A stretch of DNA of 64,000 nucleotides, from NCBI RefSeq assembly GCF_016925635.1, contig NZ_CP070490.1:744001-808000 (forward strand). Reading direction: 5' to 3'. The notes below the pieces were generated by a model. It was given only the letters and a program-made list of their open reading frames with translations. It was not told where the DNA came from and ran no database searches. The translations under genes were made by a program, and so were the position numbers. This DNA comes from Lysinibacillus fusiformis. GTDB lineage: Bacteria; Bacillota; Bacilli; Bacillales_A; Planococcaceae. Below are positions 43,430 to 51,842 of this stretch, piece by piece (position 1 is the first letter of the stretch; every line of letters begins with the position of its first letter).

Positions 43430-43992
43430 TACTTAAAAGGAATGGAACGGAAAGCTCCTATGCTATAGCTAAATCTATGGGGACTAATAATAAAGCAATC
43501 CTTAAATGGATTAAGCAATATGGAATACAATGTAGTTGAAGCTATTATTCAGCCGTATACAAATTAAACATTAGAGTTTACTCTAGACCAACCTATTCAC
43601 TTGTTTCAGACATGTTGGACAAAGCACTCGAACGTTTATCTGAGAACCACCAGTTACTTATGCATACCGATCAGGACTGGCATTATCAAATGAATAAATA
43701 CTGTCCTGACTTAGAATCAAGAGGGGTTGTTCCATATATGCCTCGTAAAGGAAATTGTTACGCCAACTCTGTCATGGTGAATTTCTTTGACATTATGAAA
43801 TCCGAATTCCTTTACATGAGGGAATTTGAAAGTATAGAGCATTTTAAAATAGAATTAGAAAAATATATAAACTACTATAATATGAAACGGATCAAGGCAA
43901 AATTAAAAACGAGTCCGGTGCAATACCGAACTCATTTATCCAAACAGCCTAATGAAATAACGAAGCTAACATACTTCGAATTAACTATTTAA
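43430..43992 (+). pseudogene. IS3-family (IS150 group) transposase remnant
   Basis: The first part (about 43430-43560) resembles the orfA helix-turn-helix (LQAVERYLKG; LKWIKQY) in shifting frames with stops. From 43612 an open stretch of 126 residues gives the C-terminal end of orfB: HTDQDWHYQMNKY, MPRKGNCYANSVMVNFFDIMKSEF, and YINYYNMKRIKAKLK. The catalytic domain start and both inverted-repeat ends are missing, so it cannot move. It lies in a scar region beside the integrated element at 44909. Confidence 0.8.
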
Positions 43993-44485
43993 TTTATCGT
44001 TTTCATTCATTTATGTGTAACTTACTTAATTGCGCTCTGATTTTAGGAATGCTACAAATAAAGATAATTTTTCATCAGAAAAACCTTAGTTTCCTCTAAA
44101 GACATTAGTCTCTATTATTGAAAGCAGATGCAAATAAAAAAATACTAAGAGACTGAGACATTCAGATGTAAAAACAATTTTATAAATTAATACCCAAAAT
44201 AGAGCCTTTGAAGAATTTGATATGCATATATTCACATGAATTCTTTCACATTTAACCAAAAACGTTGGATATCAGTTTAAAGAGATAAACGGATGGTTAT
44301 CTCGCTTTATGACTACTCCCACTCAATCGTCGTTGGGGCTAAGATGTAATATCATACGGTAGGATTTAAGATTATTATCAAAACAGAAAAATGCATTCAA
44401 ATCATGTAATTTTTTGTCCTCAATTGTAGATGGTGACTCCCATTTATATGTCTATGTCGTTTCAATGTCTTTATCATCAATTTGA
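43993..44485. other. gene-free scar region
   Basis: About 490 bases with stops in all frames. The one recognisable piece is a guaA 3' fragment at 44313-44366. The rest appears to be worn-out sequence. Confidence 0.5.
44313..44366 (-). pseudogene. fragment of the 3' end of guaA (GMP synthase)
   Basis: On the minus strand the bases before TAG at 44313 code for TIEWE, the universal GMP synthase C-terminus. Further upstream lies YDITS, interrupted by a one-base loss. Only about 50 bases are left. GuaA 3' ends are known integration sites for genomic islands, so this may be an old attachment site. Confidence 0.6.
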
Positions 44486-44524
44486 AAAGAAAACATAGGA
44501 AAATTTTAGTCTTCCTATGTTTTC
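44486..44524. terminator. terminator after the small gene at 44532
   Basis: GAAAACATAGGAA and TTCCTATGTTTTC pair perfectly around a loop, with A- and T-rich flanks, directly downstream of the minus-strand gene. Confidence 0.85.
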
Positions 44525-44531
44525 ATTCAAA

Positions 44532-44681
44532 TTATTGATCTGTTTGTTCTTGCTTCTTTTTCAAATACTCTGCACGTATTTTCTCAAGTTGCTGCTTTTT
44601 ATCAAATTTGGCCGGCTTGTTTTTTTCATGATACTTTGCCACAGCCACCTTACCTTTAGTATCCAATTGATATTTCCCCAC
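44532..44681 (-). CDS. small basic protein, 49 residues
   Basis: A GTG at 44681 with AGGTGA six bases before starts a 49-residue frame: MGKYQLDTKGKVAVAKYHEK, then KFDKKQQLEKIRAEYLKKKQE. It is lysine-rich and helical, with no membrane segment. A strong terminator right behind it supports a real gene. No family is recognised. It lies just outside the left end of the integrated element. Confidence 0.65.
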   Translation of the reverse strand: MGKYQLDTKGKVAVAKYHEKNKPAKFDKKQQLEKIRAEYLKKKQEQTDQ

Positions 44682-44908
44682 TTTGGTTCACCTACTTTTC
44701 CTGCCTTTAAAGATATCTATTCAACAAATATAGTATACCTTATTTTGTTGATGTAAACCTTTTTCCTATATTGGTGTATTGCTTAACCTTAATTTCGGTA
44801 AAAGCTTAGTAAATAATTCATAGCCAAATGTATTATCTGTATCCATCCATTTTTATATTATTATACCTTTATCATTATTTACCGCGACAATCTTGCTCAC
44901 CTTTATGT

Positions 44909-44932
44909 ATGGAGACGGCGGGAGTCGAACCC
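44909..44932 (-). repeat. distal attachment site (copy of the tmRNA 3' end)
   Basis: 24 bases identical to 54560-54583, holding the T arm and acceptor end of tmRNA (GGTTCGACTCCCGCC on the minus strand). Identity stops abruptly after it. Confidence 0.9.
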
Positions 44933-44998
44933 TCTTCTTAAATGAATACCGTCGCACCATAATTTATAGAAGATTTTTGATATTTTCAATACTCTTTG

Positions 44999-45022
44999 AC
45001 TACGGTTTTGACTACGAGTTCA
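44999..45022. repeat. left arm-type integrase sites
   Basis: Two 12-base units, ACTACGGTTTTG and ACTACGAGTTCA, 67 bases inside the left attachment core. The same unit appears three times at the right end (54430-54465). Confidence 0.7.
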
Positions 45023-45250
45023 TAAATAACTGAAAACAGATATTAAGAAACTGGATTTGACAAAGCAAATATCTCATACTAAATGTATTTAATCCGAATT
45101 AATGAATTTAGTGAGACGATATGATAAAATTTATATAAATACCTATACTTTAACTGGCAGTAGTCAATTTTAGATTACTGCTTTTATCTTTTGTATTTAC
45201 ATGTAAAATGTTATAAAATAAGAACAAATGTTTTCTTAGAAGGAGATTTT

Positions 45251-46279
45251 ATGAAAGTAGTAGACTTATTTTGTGGAGCTGGGGGGCTACACCTTGGTTT
45301 TCAAGAAGCTGGTTTTGAAATTAAACTAGCAGTAGATAGTAATCCTATTGTAGCCAAAACTCATGAATTTAATTTTCCTGAAATCCCATTCTTCTCAGAT
45401 GATATTAATCAATTGACAGGCTTTGAATTGTTTAACTTAATTGAAGGAGAAGAAATCGACGTTTTAATTGGTGGACCACCTTGTCAAGGATTTTCTACTA
45501 TTGGAAAACGAGTTTCTTCAAATTTTGAAAGGCGAACAGCAGAAGATGAAAGAAATAAATTAATTCTTGAGTATATTAGAATCCTGAATCAGTTAAAACC
45601 TAAATATTTTGTAATTGAAAACGTTAAAGGTTTACTAACAATGGATAAAGGAGACTTTATAAAAGGGGTTTATAAAGAATTAGATAAAACTGGGTACGAT
45701 TATAAATTAAAATTATTAAATATGGCAGATTACGGGGTCCCTCAATTAAGGGAAAGGGTCTTTATTATTGGAAATAGACTAGGGCATGAAGTTAATTTCC
45801 CTTTACCTACCCATTCTGAAAATGGTGAAGATGGAACTTTTTCTTGGGAAAATTGTTGGTATGCTATTCAAGATTTGGTAGAAATTAAAGAAGATAAAGA
45901 CTTTAATCATGTACCTTTAAAACATACCGAAAAAATTATCGAAAGATATAAATTAATTCCAGAAGGTGGACGTCTACCAGAAAATGATTTACCTCCAGAG
46001 CTATACAGAAAGAATTTCGGTAATACTTATAAAAGATTATCGCGATTTAAACCAGCGCTTACTATGGTACCTGGGAACGATGCCTTTCCTATACATCCTA
46101 TTTTAAATCGAAGTTTAACTGTTCGAGAAGCTGCTAGAATTCAAACGTTTCCTGATTGGATGATATTTAAAGGTAATCGTCGTCAACAAGGGCATCAAGT
46201 AGGTAATGCTGTTCCGCCTTTATTTTCAAGAATTTTAGCTGAACACATCAAGAAGAAACTGTTAAAGGAGGAAGTGTAA
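45251..46279 (+). CDS. DNA C5-cytosine methyltransferase 1
   Basis: 342 residues. The AdoMet motif FCGAGGLHLGFQEAGF opens the protein, GGPPCQGFST holds the catalytic Cys (motif IV), FVIENVKG is motif VI, and GNAVPPLFSRI is motif X near the end. It makes 5-methylcytosine in a target set by the variable region. The ATG at 45251 follows GAAGGAG; the frame extends to 45191 but without such a site. The stop touches the start of the second methyltransferase, so both are in one operon. Two sister enzymes suggest an asymmetric target, one strand each. Confidence 0.93.
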   Translation: MKVVDLFCGAGGLHLGFQEAGFEIKLAVDSNPIVAKTHEFNFPEIPFFSDDINQLTGFELFNLIEGEEIDVLIGGPPCQGFSTIGKRVSSNFERRTAEDERNKLILEYIRILNQLKPKYFVIENVKGLLTMDKGDFIKGVYKELDKTGYDYKLKLLNMADYGVPQLRERVFIIGNRLGHEVNFPLPTHSENGEDGTFSWENCWYAIQDLVEIKEDKDFNHVPLKHTEKIIERYKLIPEGGRLPENDLPPELYRKNFGNTYKRLSRFKPALTMVPGNDAFPIHPILNRSLTVREAARIQTFPDWMIFKGNRRQQGHQVGNAVPPLFSRILAEHIKKKLLKEEV

Positions 46280-47353
46280 TTGCGTTTAAATGCTGTTGAT
46301 CTATTCTCGGGTGCAGGAGGTCTATTACAAGGTTTATTACAGACAGACTATAATGTACTTTTCTCTGTAGAGATTGATAAAGCTGCTGTTAGAACACACC
46401 TCGAGAATTTTCCTGATATCCCTGTATTTGACGATGATATTAGAAATTTGACAAAAGAAAAAATGGTTGAATTAACCAAAAATTCCGAGATAGACTTAGT
46501 TGTAGGAGGTCCACCCTGTCAAGGATTTTCAGTCTTTGGTAAAAGGAGATTTATTAATACACAAGGGTATAATCCTAAAGAAGATGACAGAAATAAATTA
46601 GTTTATGAATTTATTCGTGTAGTTAGAGAATTAAAACCTAAATATTTCTTTATGGAAAATGTTAAAGGATTCCTATCTTTAGATAAGGGTTTATTCGTTG
46701 AAGAAGTGATTAAAGAATTTAAGTCTTTAGGGTATGACAAAATTGAGTATAAAGTTTTTTGTGCAGCTGACTATGGCGTTCCACAAAAAAGATATCGTAT
46801 GTTAATGATAGGAAATCGTTTAGGACAAGATATTATTTTCCCTGAACCAACACATTCAGAAAATCCTTCTTTACTTAGTCATCCATATAAAACTGTAGGT
46901 CAAGCAATAATGGATTTAGTTAATTTTACTGAGACAGATATTCCTAACCATGTGCCTTTAAAACATAAAGACATTGTCTCAGAAAGAATGGCTTATGTAA
47001 AAGAAGGATCTAAACTAAATATTGAAGATTTACCTGAACATCTATTGCAAGCTACTCGAGTTGATTCTAAAACAGGTAAAGTAAAAAATTATAGTCATAT
47101 TTACAAAAGATTGCACCGTGAATTACCATCTAATACATTGGTTCCCGGCCACAATGCATTTCCTATACACCCTACATTAAATAGAACTTTGACTGTTAGA
47201 GAAGCTGCTAGAATTCAAACCTTCCCAGACACACATGTTTTCTTTGGAACAAGACAACAACAATGTATTCAAGTAGGTAATGCTGTTCCACCATTAATGG
47301 CAAAACCTTTCTTTGAACAAATAAAAAACTCCCTATCATTAGAGAAAGAGTAA
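46280..47353 (+). CDS. DNA C5-cytosine methyltransferase 2
   Basis: 357 residues and clearly a relative of the upstream enzyme: FSGAGGLLQGLLQTDY, VVGGPPCQGFSVFG (catalytic Cys), FFMENVKGF and GNAVPPLMAKPF. It starts at TTG 46280 directly after the stop of methyltransferase 1, with AAAGGAGG ten bases ahead. The middle, target-recognition part differs from its neighbour, so the two probably read different strands or sequences. It converges with the candidate endonuclease gene. Confidence 0.93.
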   Translation: MRLNAVDLFSGAGGLLQGLLQTDYNVLFSVEIDKAAVRTHLENFPDIPVFDDDIRNLTKEKMVELTKNSEIDLVVGGPPCQGFSVFGKRRFINTQGYNPKEDDRNKLVYEFIRVVRELKPKYFFMENVKGFLSLDKGLFVEEVIKEFKSLGYDKIEYKVFCAADYGVPQKRYRMLMIGNRLGQDIIFPEPTHSENPSLLSHPYKTVGQAIMDLVNFTETDIPNHVPLKHKDIVSERMAYVKEGSKLNIEDLPEHLLQATRVDSKTGKVKNYSHIYKRLHRELPSNTLVPGHNAFPIHPTLNRTLTVREAARIQTFPDTHVFFGTRQQQCIQVGNAVPPLMAKPFFEQIKNSLSLEKE

Positions 47354-47379
47354 AATTTCTCAAAAAATATTTATACAGC

Positions 47380-47412
47380 TAAAGCCTAAAATGAAGATAT
47401 TTTAGGCTTTAC
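47380..47412. terminator. bidirectional terminator between methyltransferase and endonuclease genes
   Basis: AAAGCCTAAAAT and ATTTTAGGCTTT pair around a short loop. Confidence 0.85.
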
Positions 47413-47415
47413 TTA

Positions 47416-48876
47416 TTAAATTTCTCGGTTTAAAGCTGTATATACTTTCTCCCAATCGATATCTAATCCAACAACAGGTTTAAATCTATTTCTACCTTTT
47501 TTAAAGAAACCTAAAAAACCTAAAACTGCTAATTCTGCTTGGAAAGGTTTTCTCCCCACTCCTCCACGTAAAGAAACTTTTCTAATAACTTTTATATCAT
47601 TAGCTAATATTTCTTCTACTTCTTTTAAATAATTATTCGAATTAAATGACTTAAATTCATTTCCTTCTATCACACTATACTTTAATGGAGTGTCTTTAAA
47701 AATCTTTTGTGAGGCTAAGCTTATGTAATGAATAAATGCACCTAATTCCCCGTGCTGGATTATTGCTGTTTCAAAAATAGCTAGCGGAGTACCATTTATA
47801 CTATCATTTCTATTTCTTTCACAAGCATCTACAAATTTGTAACCTATACTTGTAGGCTTTCCATCTTCATCAATCATACCTATATGATAGAGTGAAGAAT
47901 CTATATCTTCTCTAAAGCTATGTGCTCTGTCTTTTATTTTCTGGGCATATTCTACCCAAGCTTGTTCCTCGTTAATGGTACCAGCATTTAATTTTCCTAT
48001 AATTTTATTTTTTGGAGAGTTACTTTTACCCACCAAAAAATACTTAGGTAAACCATCATTTTTTAATAAAGAAGAACTAGCATCACATACCTTGTATAAG
48101 TCCCCTTCTAAAGTAAATAAAGGCAATGTTCTTTCGTTAATGATATATGTAAACCAAAAGTGCCTCCAAACAAAATCATGATAAGTATCCCCAGGTGCAT
48201 TTGATAAGTATTTCAGAGGATCTACATCATTCGGCAATGCGTTTAAGAGTTCAATAGGGAATTCAATTGTAGGTTCATTTAACTCTGTTAAATCTATTCT
48301 TTTTGCCATTTGTAAATATCTATAAAAAGTATCTGGCTCTGTGCTTCCCTCTCGTAAGTGTGCCCACTGTGTACTAATTGTATTAGTTTGATTGGTAGTA
48401 TCGTCAGAATCGATAGCCGTCGTAGAAAGATCAATATTGCGGATACAGTTAACTTCTAAATCATTTTCTCCATTTATTTTATAAGTAAAAATCATTATTG
48501 GTAAATCTTCACCAACTAAATCAAGAACACTTTTTAAATACTCACCAGGTGCTTCATGAGTATTATACACTTCTGGAATTATTATGATTGTTCCATTATA
48601 ACCTTTTTTTAAATACGCTTGTGATTGGCCTAATGCAGTTAAAATTCCGTGAATTCCTTCATTAACTCTTTTAAATTCAACTGCCATCTTATATTTTACG
48701 GTTGCCTCTTCTTCAATTACAATTACTCCATCCGCAAAAGGCCATGAAGTTTTCCCTTCTCTACTAGCATAAATAGAGAGGTTATTTATTGTTTCTGAAG
48801 TAAATAATGTTGATTGATCTGTTAAAATGTTAGCAATTGAAGCACTTGATATTGAAGCTAGTAAATCGTGGCTCAT
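47416..48876 (-). CDS. candidate type II restriction endonuclease
   Basis: 486 residues. A PD-(D/E)xK-like nuclease site is visible in the first fifth: WPFADGVIVIEEEA, then YKMAVEFKRVNEGIHGILTALGQSQAYL, with Asp and Glu-x-Lys in the right order and a conserved Gln pair behind. The rest is unlike known families; a C-terminal part (LRGGVGRKPFQAELAVLGFLGFF) could bind DNA. Its position, convergent to two cytosine methyltransferases, is the main support. The ATG at 48876 follows GAAGGG; a start at 48912 lacks a site. Confidence 0.7.
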   Translation of the reverse strand: MSHDLLASISSASIANILTDQSTLFTSETINNLSIYASREGKTSWPFADGVIVIEEEATVKYKMAVEFKRVNEGIHGILTALGQSQAYLKKGYNGTIIIIPEVYNTHEAPGEYLKSVLDLVGEDLPIMIFTYKINGENDLEVNCIRNIDLSTTAIDSDDTTNQTNTISTQWAHLREGSTEPDTFYRYLQMAKRIDLTELNEPTIEFPIELLNALPNDVDPLKYLSNAPGDTYHDFVWRHFWFTYIINERTLPLFTLEGDLYKVCDASSSLLKNDGLPKYFLVGKSNSPKNKIIGKLNAGTINEEQAWVEYAQKIKDRAHSFREDIDSSLYHIGMIDEDGKPTSIGYKFVDACERNRNDSINGTPLAIFETAIIQHGELGAFIHYISLASQKIFKDTPLKYSVIEGNEFKSFNSNNYLKEVEEILANDIKVIRKVSLRGGVGRKPFQAELAVLGFLGFFKKGRNRFKPVVGLDIDWEKVYTALNREI

Positions 48877-48982
48877 TAAAATCCCTTCACTCTCTTTGGA
48901 AATTTTTATCATAAAAGAACATTAGAGAAAACTGTTCTCTCCTTAATTAGATCATTGAAAACAAATAAATTAACAAAGGTTG

Positions 48983-48999
48983 AAAAAAAAAAAAAAAAA
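48983..48999. repeat. run of 17 A in the endonuclease upstream region
   Basis: A mononucleotide run of 17 A lies about 110 bases upstream of both the endonuclease start and the divergent DUF1643 gene. Such runs change length easily and could alter promoter strength, or the count could be a sequencing error. Confidence 0.8.
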
Positions 49000-49117
49000 T
49001 GCTTTAACAGCAAAATTTTTAGACTCTTTATTACAAATATTCGTAAATAGAGGAAAGTGCTCATTTTTGTAGAAGTATTCACTTAATAACCAAATACTTC
49101 AATAAAGGTGGTAAATT

Positions 49118-49684
49118 ATGAGTATAAAAAAGAATAGTTATGTTACTTCTAATGAATTTGACCTTAAAAGAAATCGTCGATACTCGCAAATACGTACATG
49201 GGGGACTATTAGGAATAAAGCAACGATTATTATGTATAATCCTCGCAATCCTGACCCTAACCCAATCTTTCATAGTCTGTCAATTGAAAAATGTGTAGAG
49301 GCTCTAATAAGATACGATAATAATTTTGGATCTATTGAAGTCGTTAACTTATTCGCAGATTGTAGTTCTAACTCTAAAGATTTAAACAAAGGTTTCCGTA
49401 AATTTGACGAAACTAACTTTGGATATATTACAAAAGCTGTGATGGATAACAATACAAGTGTTGTAATTTTAGCATGGGGAAAAAATTATGTTGCCCCTAT
49501 GAGCCGAAATGAAAGATTTGTAAATCTTATTACTGGATGCAACAAAAAACTAATGTGTTTAGGACTATATGATAATCATCAACCTATGCATCCAGCAAAT
49601 CGCAAAGTGCTCCCCAAATTATACCCTTGTAAAATGATAGAGTGCAAAGGAAACCAAAATGGAAATATCTATTTATACCATTGA
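49118..49684 (+). CDS. DUF1643 family protein
   Basis: 188 residues. The pattern RYSQIRTWGTIRNKATIIMYNPRNPDPNPI near the start, VVNLFADCSSNSKDL in the middle, and VVILAWGKN then LGLYDNHQPMHPANRKVLPKLYPCK at the end match DUF1643, a family common on phages and islands and of unknown activity. AAAGGTGG precedes the ATG. It is divergent from the endonuclease. Confidence 0.75.
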   Translation: MSIKKNSYVTSNEFDLKRNRRYSQIRTWGTIRNKATIIMYNPRNPDPNPIFHSLSIEKCVEALIRYDNNFGSIEVVNLFADCSSNSKDLNKGFRKFDETNFGYITKAVMDNNTSVVILAWGKNYVAPMSRNERFVNLITGCNKKLMCLGLYDNHQPMHPANRKVLPKLYPCKMIECKGNQNGNIYLYH

Positions 49685-49775
49685 TTGAAACTTAGAGAAG
49701 TATAATTACTTAATCTAAGTGATTATTAAAATGAATAAAACAATAAAAGTTTCCCTTTATACTCCTTAGATGACT

Positions 49776-50000
49776 TTACTTGTCACTAACTTCAATAATA
49801 TCAATAATTTCTCTAATATCACTAAGCTGTAAAGTATCGGCGATTTTCTCAATATGGCTAAAGTTAATATTTTGTCTTTTTTGATTAGCTAATTCACTTA
49901 AAGCAGCATGGCGTATATCAGTTAACCGAGATAATTCCCTTAATGAAATTCCTCTTTGATTGGCTAGTTCATGAATTTTCACTTTGACTCTTCTTGTCAT
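49776..50000 (-). CDS. XRE-family repressor of the element
   Basis: 74 residues, almost entirely a Cro/C1-type helix-turn-helix: VKIHELANQRGISLRELSRLTDIRHAALSELANQKRQNI. AGGGAGAG precedes the ATG. The 20-bp palindrome at 50066-50085 lies between it and the divergent membrane-protein gene, so it is likely the regulator of the element's genes. Confidence 0.85.
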   Translation of the reverse strand: MTRRVKVKIHELANQRGISLRELSRLTDIRHAALSELANQKRQNINFSHIEKIADTLQLSDIREIIDIIEVSDK

Positions 50001-50065
50001 AGCTCTCCCTACAATCGAATTATATTGACTATTAAGGAAAACTTACCATATACTTAAAAATATAG

Positions 50066-50085
50066 TGGTACGCTTAAGCGTACCA
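50066..50085. promoter_or_regulatory. perfect 20-bp palindrome, candidate repressor operator
   Basis: TGGTACGCTTAAGCGTACCA reads the same on both strands. It lies between the XRE gene (starting at 50000, minus) and the membrane-protein gene (starting at 50148, plus). Confidence 0.7.
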
Positions 50086-50147
50086 AAAACCTTATATAAG
50101 TCTCTAATAAAGAAAATTGTATATATATAAATTAGGAGGGAAATGTT

Positions 50148-50561
50148 ATGAGTGAGCTAAAATTTAGTGAAGTACCTGTAAAGAGGAAGCCTATATGGAA
50201 AAGTAAGGTTATATGGGCTATTGGAATTATCATAGTATTATTTTTAGCCTATAAATTAGGTAGCTCTCCAAATGTGCCAGAAGATATTGGAGAAAATTAT
50301 TATAGTAATGCTCTATGGGCATTCCATGAACTAAACGTAGCGTTTGAAAATGGTGAATTTCCGAGTAATGAGGTTACAAAATCTATCTCTGATAACGCAA
50401 GAGAAGTAGAAACTAATTCGACCAATTACACTGATAAGGAAAAATATATAAGTGAGCAATTTATAAAAATGATTCTAGGAGTAGGCGAAGGTTTGGAAGA
50501 GCAAGTATATGAAGCTCGTTCTAATCTCGCTAACTTGTTAGAGGTGGATGAAAACTATTAG
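50148..50561 (+). CDS. membrane-anchored hypothetical protein of the element
   Basis: 137 residues with one membrane segment (VIWAIGIIIVLFLAYKLG) after a basic N-terminus, then an outward helical domain rich in acidic residues. AGGAGGG precedes the ATG. The family is not recognised. It faces the XRE repressor across the palindromic operator, so it is probably the first gene controlled by it. Confidence 0.65.
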   Translation: MSELKFSEVPVKRKPIWKSKVIWAIGIIIVLFLAYKLGSSPNVPEDIGENYYSNALWAFHELNVAFENGEFPSNEVTKSISDNAREVETNSTNYTDKEKYISEQFIKMILGVGEGLEEQVYEARSNLANLLEVDENY

Positions 50562-50645
50562 AAGTAGATGGAGGTTTATTTTAATAATAAGTATATAGTT
50601 CTCTCGGAAGCTCGAATAACTAAGTAATTTATTTAATAGCGAAGC

Positions 50646-50666
50646 CTTCTCTGCGAAGCAGAGAAG
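50646..50666. repeat. hairpin with GCGAAGC loop
   Basis: CTTCTCTGC and GCAGAGAAG, nine perfect pairs closing a GAA loop. Its GCGAAGC tip is the exceptionally stable DNA mini-hairpin, seen again at 51426. Confidence 0.75.
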
Positions 50667-50702
50667 AAGGTCTTATAAAATACGGTAGAAAGAAGTGAAA
50701 AT

Positions 50703-50870
50703 ATGAAGAACGCTTATGATGAACTATCTAACGAACGAGAAGGATATGTGATGAAAAATGAAGAGAGCGGCGTGGAGATAACTTGTACTGAAAAATTTGT
50801 GAAGGCATGGGAAGAAAGAGGTTTTGTGATTATTAAAAAAGGTCTTGTTAAATTAGTTAATGAAAAATAA
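50703..50870 (+). CDS. small hypothetical protein, 55 residues
   Basis: ATG 50703 with GAAAGAAG ahead opens 55 residues: MKNAYDELSNEREGYVMK, then ITCTEKFVKAWEERGFVIIKKG. It is short, charged and soluble, and followed by a clear terminator. The family is not recognised. Position between the membrane protein and Rep makes it a likely real gene of the element. Confidence 0.6.
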   Translation: MKNAYDELSNEREGYVMKNEESGVEITCTEKFVKAWEERGFVIIKKGLVKLVNEK

Positions 50871-50888
50871 ACAAATCTACGATGGCTA

Positions 50889-50946
50889 TAAGCCCCTTAG
50901 GTGATAACTGGTTGCTAAACTTCCAGAAATCACCCAAGGGGCTTTT
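50889..50946 (+). terminator. terminator after the small gene
   Basis: AAGCCCCTT..GGTGA and TCACC..AAGGGGCTTTT pair across a loop of about 25 bases. Confidence 0.85.
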
Positions 50947-51842
50947 GACGTAATAATTATGGTAGTTTAGCTGGGAAAGATATAAAATGGCAAATTCCTT
51001 GTTTAAAAAGCCTTTAACCATTTGAAACTAGGGAATGAGTTTATCTTTAAATTACTGTGTTCCTTTGAAAGAAAAAAGATAGAAAACGACACTTAATAGT
51101 TAAAGATTTTTATGGGCATTTTATGTGTGATCGTGCTGATTAGAATTCCTGTATTTACCACACCTCGTTCTAAATCTATGTGGAAATATGAAACTATATG
51201 TCGCTTTAAGGTGATAAAGCCCCACACGCCCTCTTGTGTACTTTAGTACTTTAACGCTTTAGATAAAATATAGGTGGATATTAAGAAGTAGAATGAAATT
51301 TACATCTGAATACTCTACTGAAATTTGAATGAACAGGAAAAAGCTAAAGCATATAAATGGATATAAAGAAACAGAGACACAGAAAATTGAAAAGGACTTA
51401 GTTTAAAGAAAGTGAAAAAATAGCACTTCAGCGAAGCTGAAGCTTCTACTTCTTAATATTTATGGGTTATCCATGCCCTCGTTGGGGCGCTTTCCATAAA
51501 TAAATAATCAAGAGATAAGCTAATCTCACTCCTCGCTATGCTCGGAGGACTTCGCTTCGCTCCGTCCGTTGTTTATTTCCGCTTCTCCCCTCTATAATCT
51601 GATGAGAACCTATCCCCTACTGGCGAATGATGTAACTTTAACACCTCGAATCAGCCAAAGGGGCTGTTTTATTTTATAGCTAGATAAAAACCAAATCCAC
51701 TTCTTGCGTGTGAAATAACCACATAGAAACATTTAATTTTTTGTATCTACTAGAACATATGGAGTACATTTCTCCTTCCTTGGTTTATTTATTTCGAACC
51801 CCCAAAAAACGGGGGTACTATGGACCGAAAGGATGGTAAAAT
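50947..51842. other. non-coding region, candidate replication origin of the element
   Basis: Nearly 900 bases ahead of the Rep gene without a convincing frame. It contains a hairpin at 51426-51442, a GC-rich stretch around 51530-51600 with CGGAG..CTCCG and TTCGCTTCGC pairing, and several shorter repeats. Double- and single-strand origins of rolling-circle replicons commonly look like this and lie close to rep. The nick site cannot be fixed by eye. Confidence 0.5.
51426..51442. repeat. second GCGAAGC hairpin
   Basis: CTTCAGC and GCTGAAG, seven pairs closing a GAA loop, in the region upstream of rep. Confidence 0.7.

Noticed and set aside
44517-44756. 79-residue plus-strand frame rich in Leu and Phe
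   Set aside because: It is the opposite strand of the 49-residue minus gene at 44532-44681, which has a ribosome binding site and terminator; the plus frame has none.
45191-45250. 20-residue N-terminal extension of methyltransferase 1
   Set aside because: The upstream start has no ribosome binding site, while the ATG at 45251 has GAAGGAG and begins right at the AdoMet motif.
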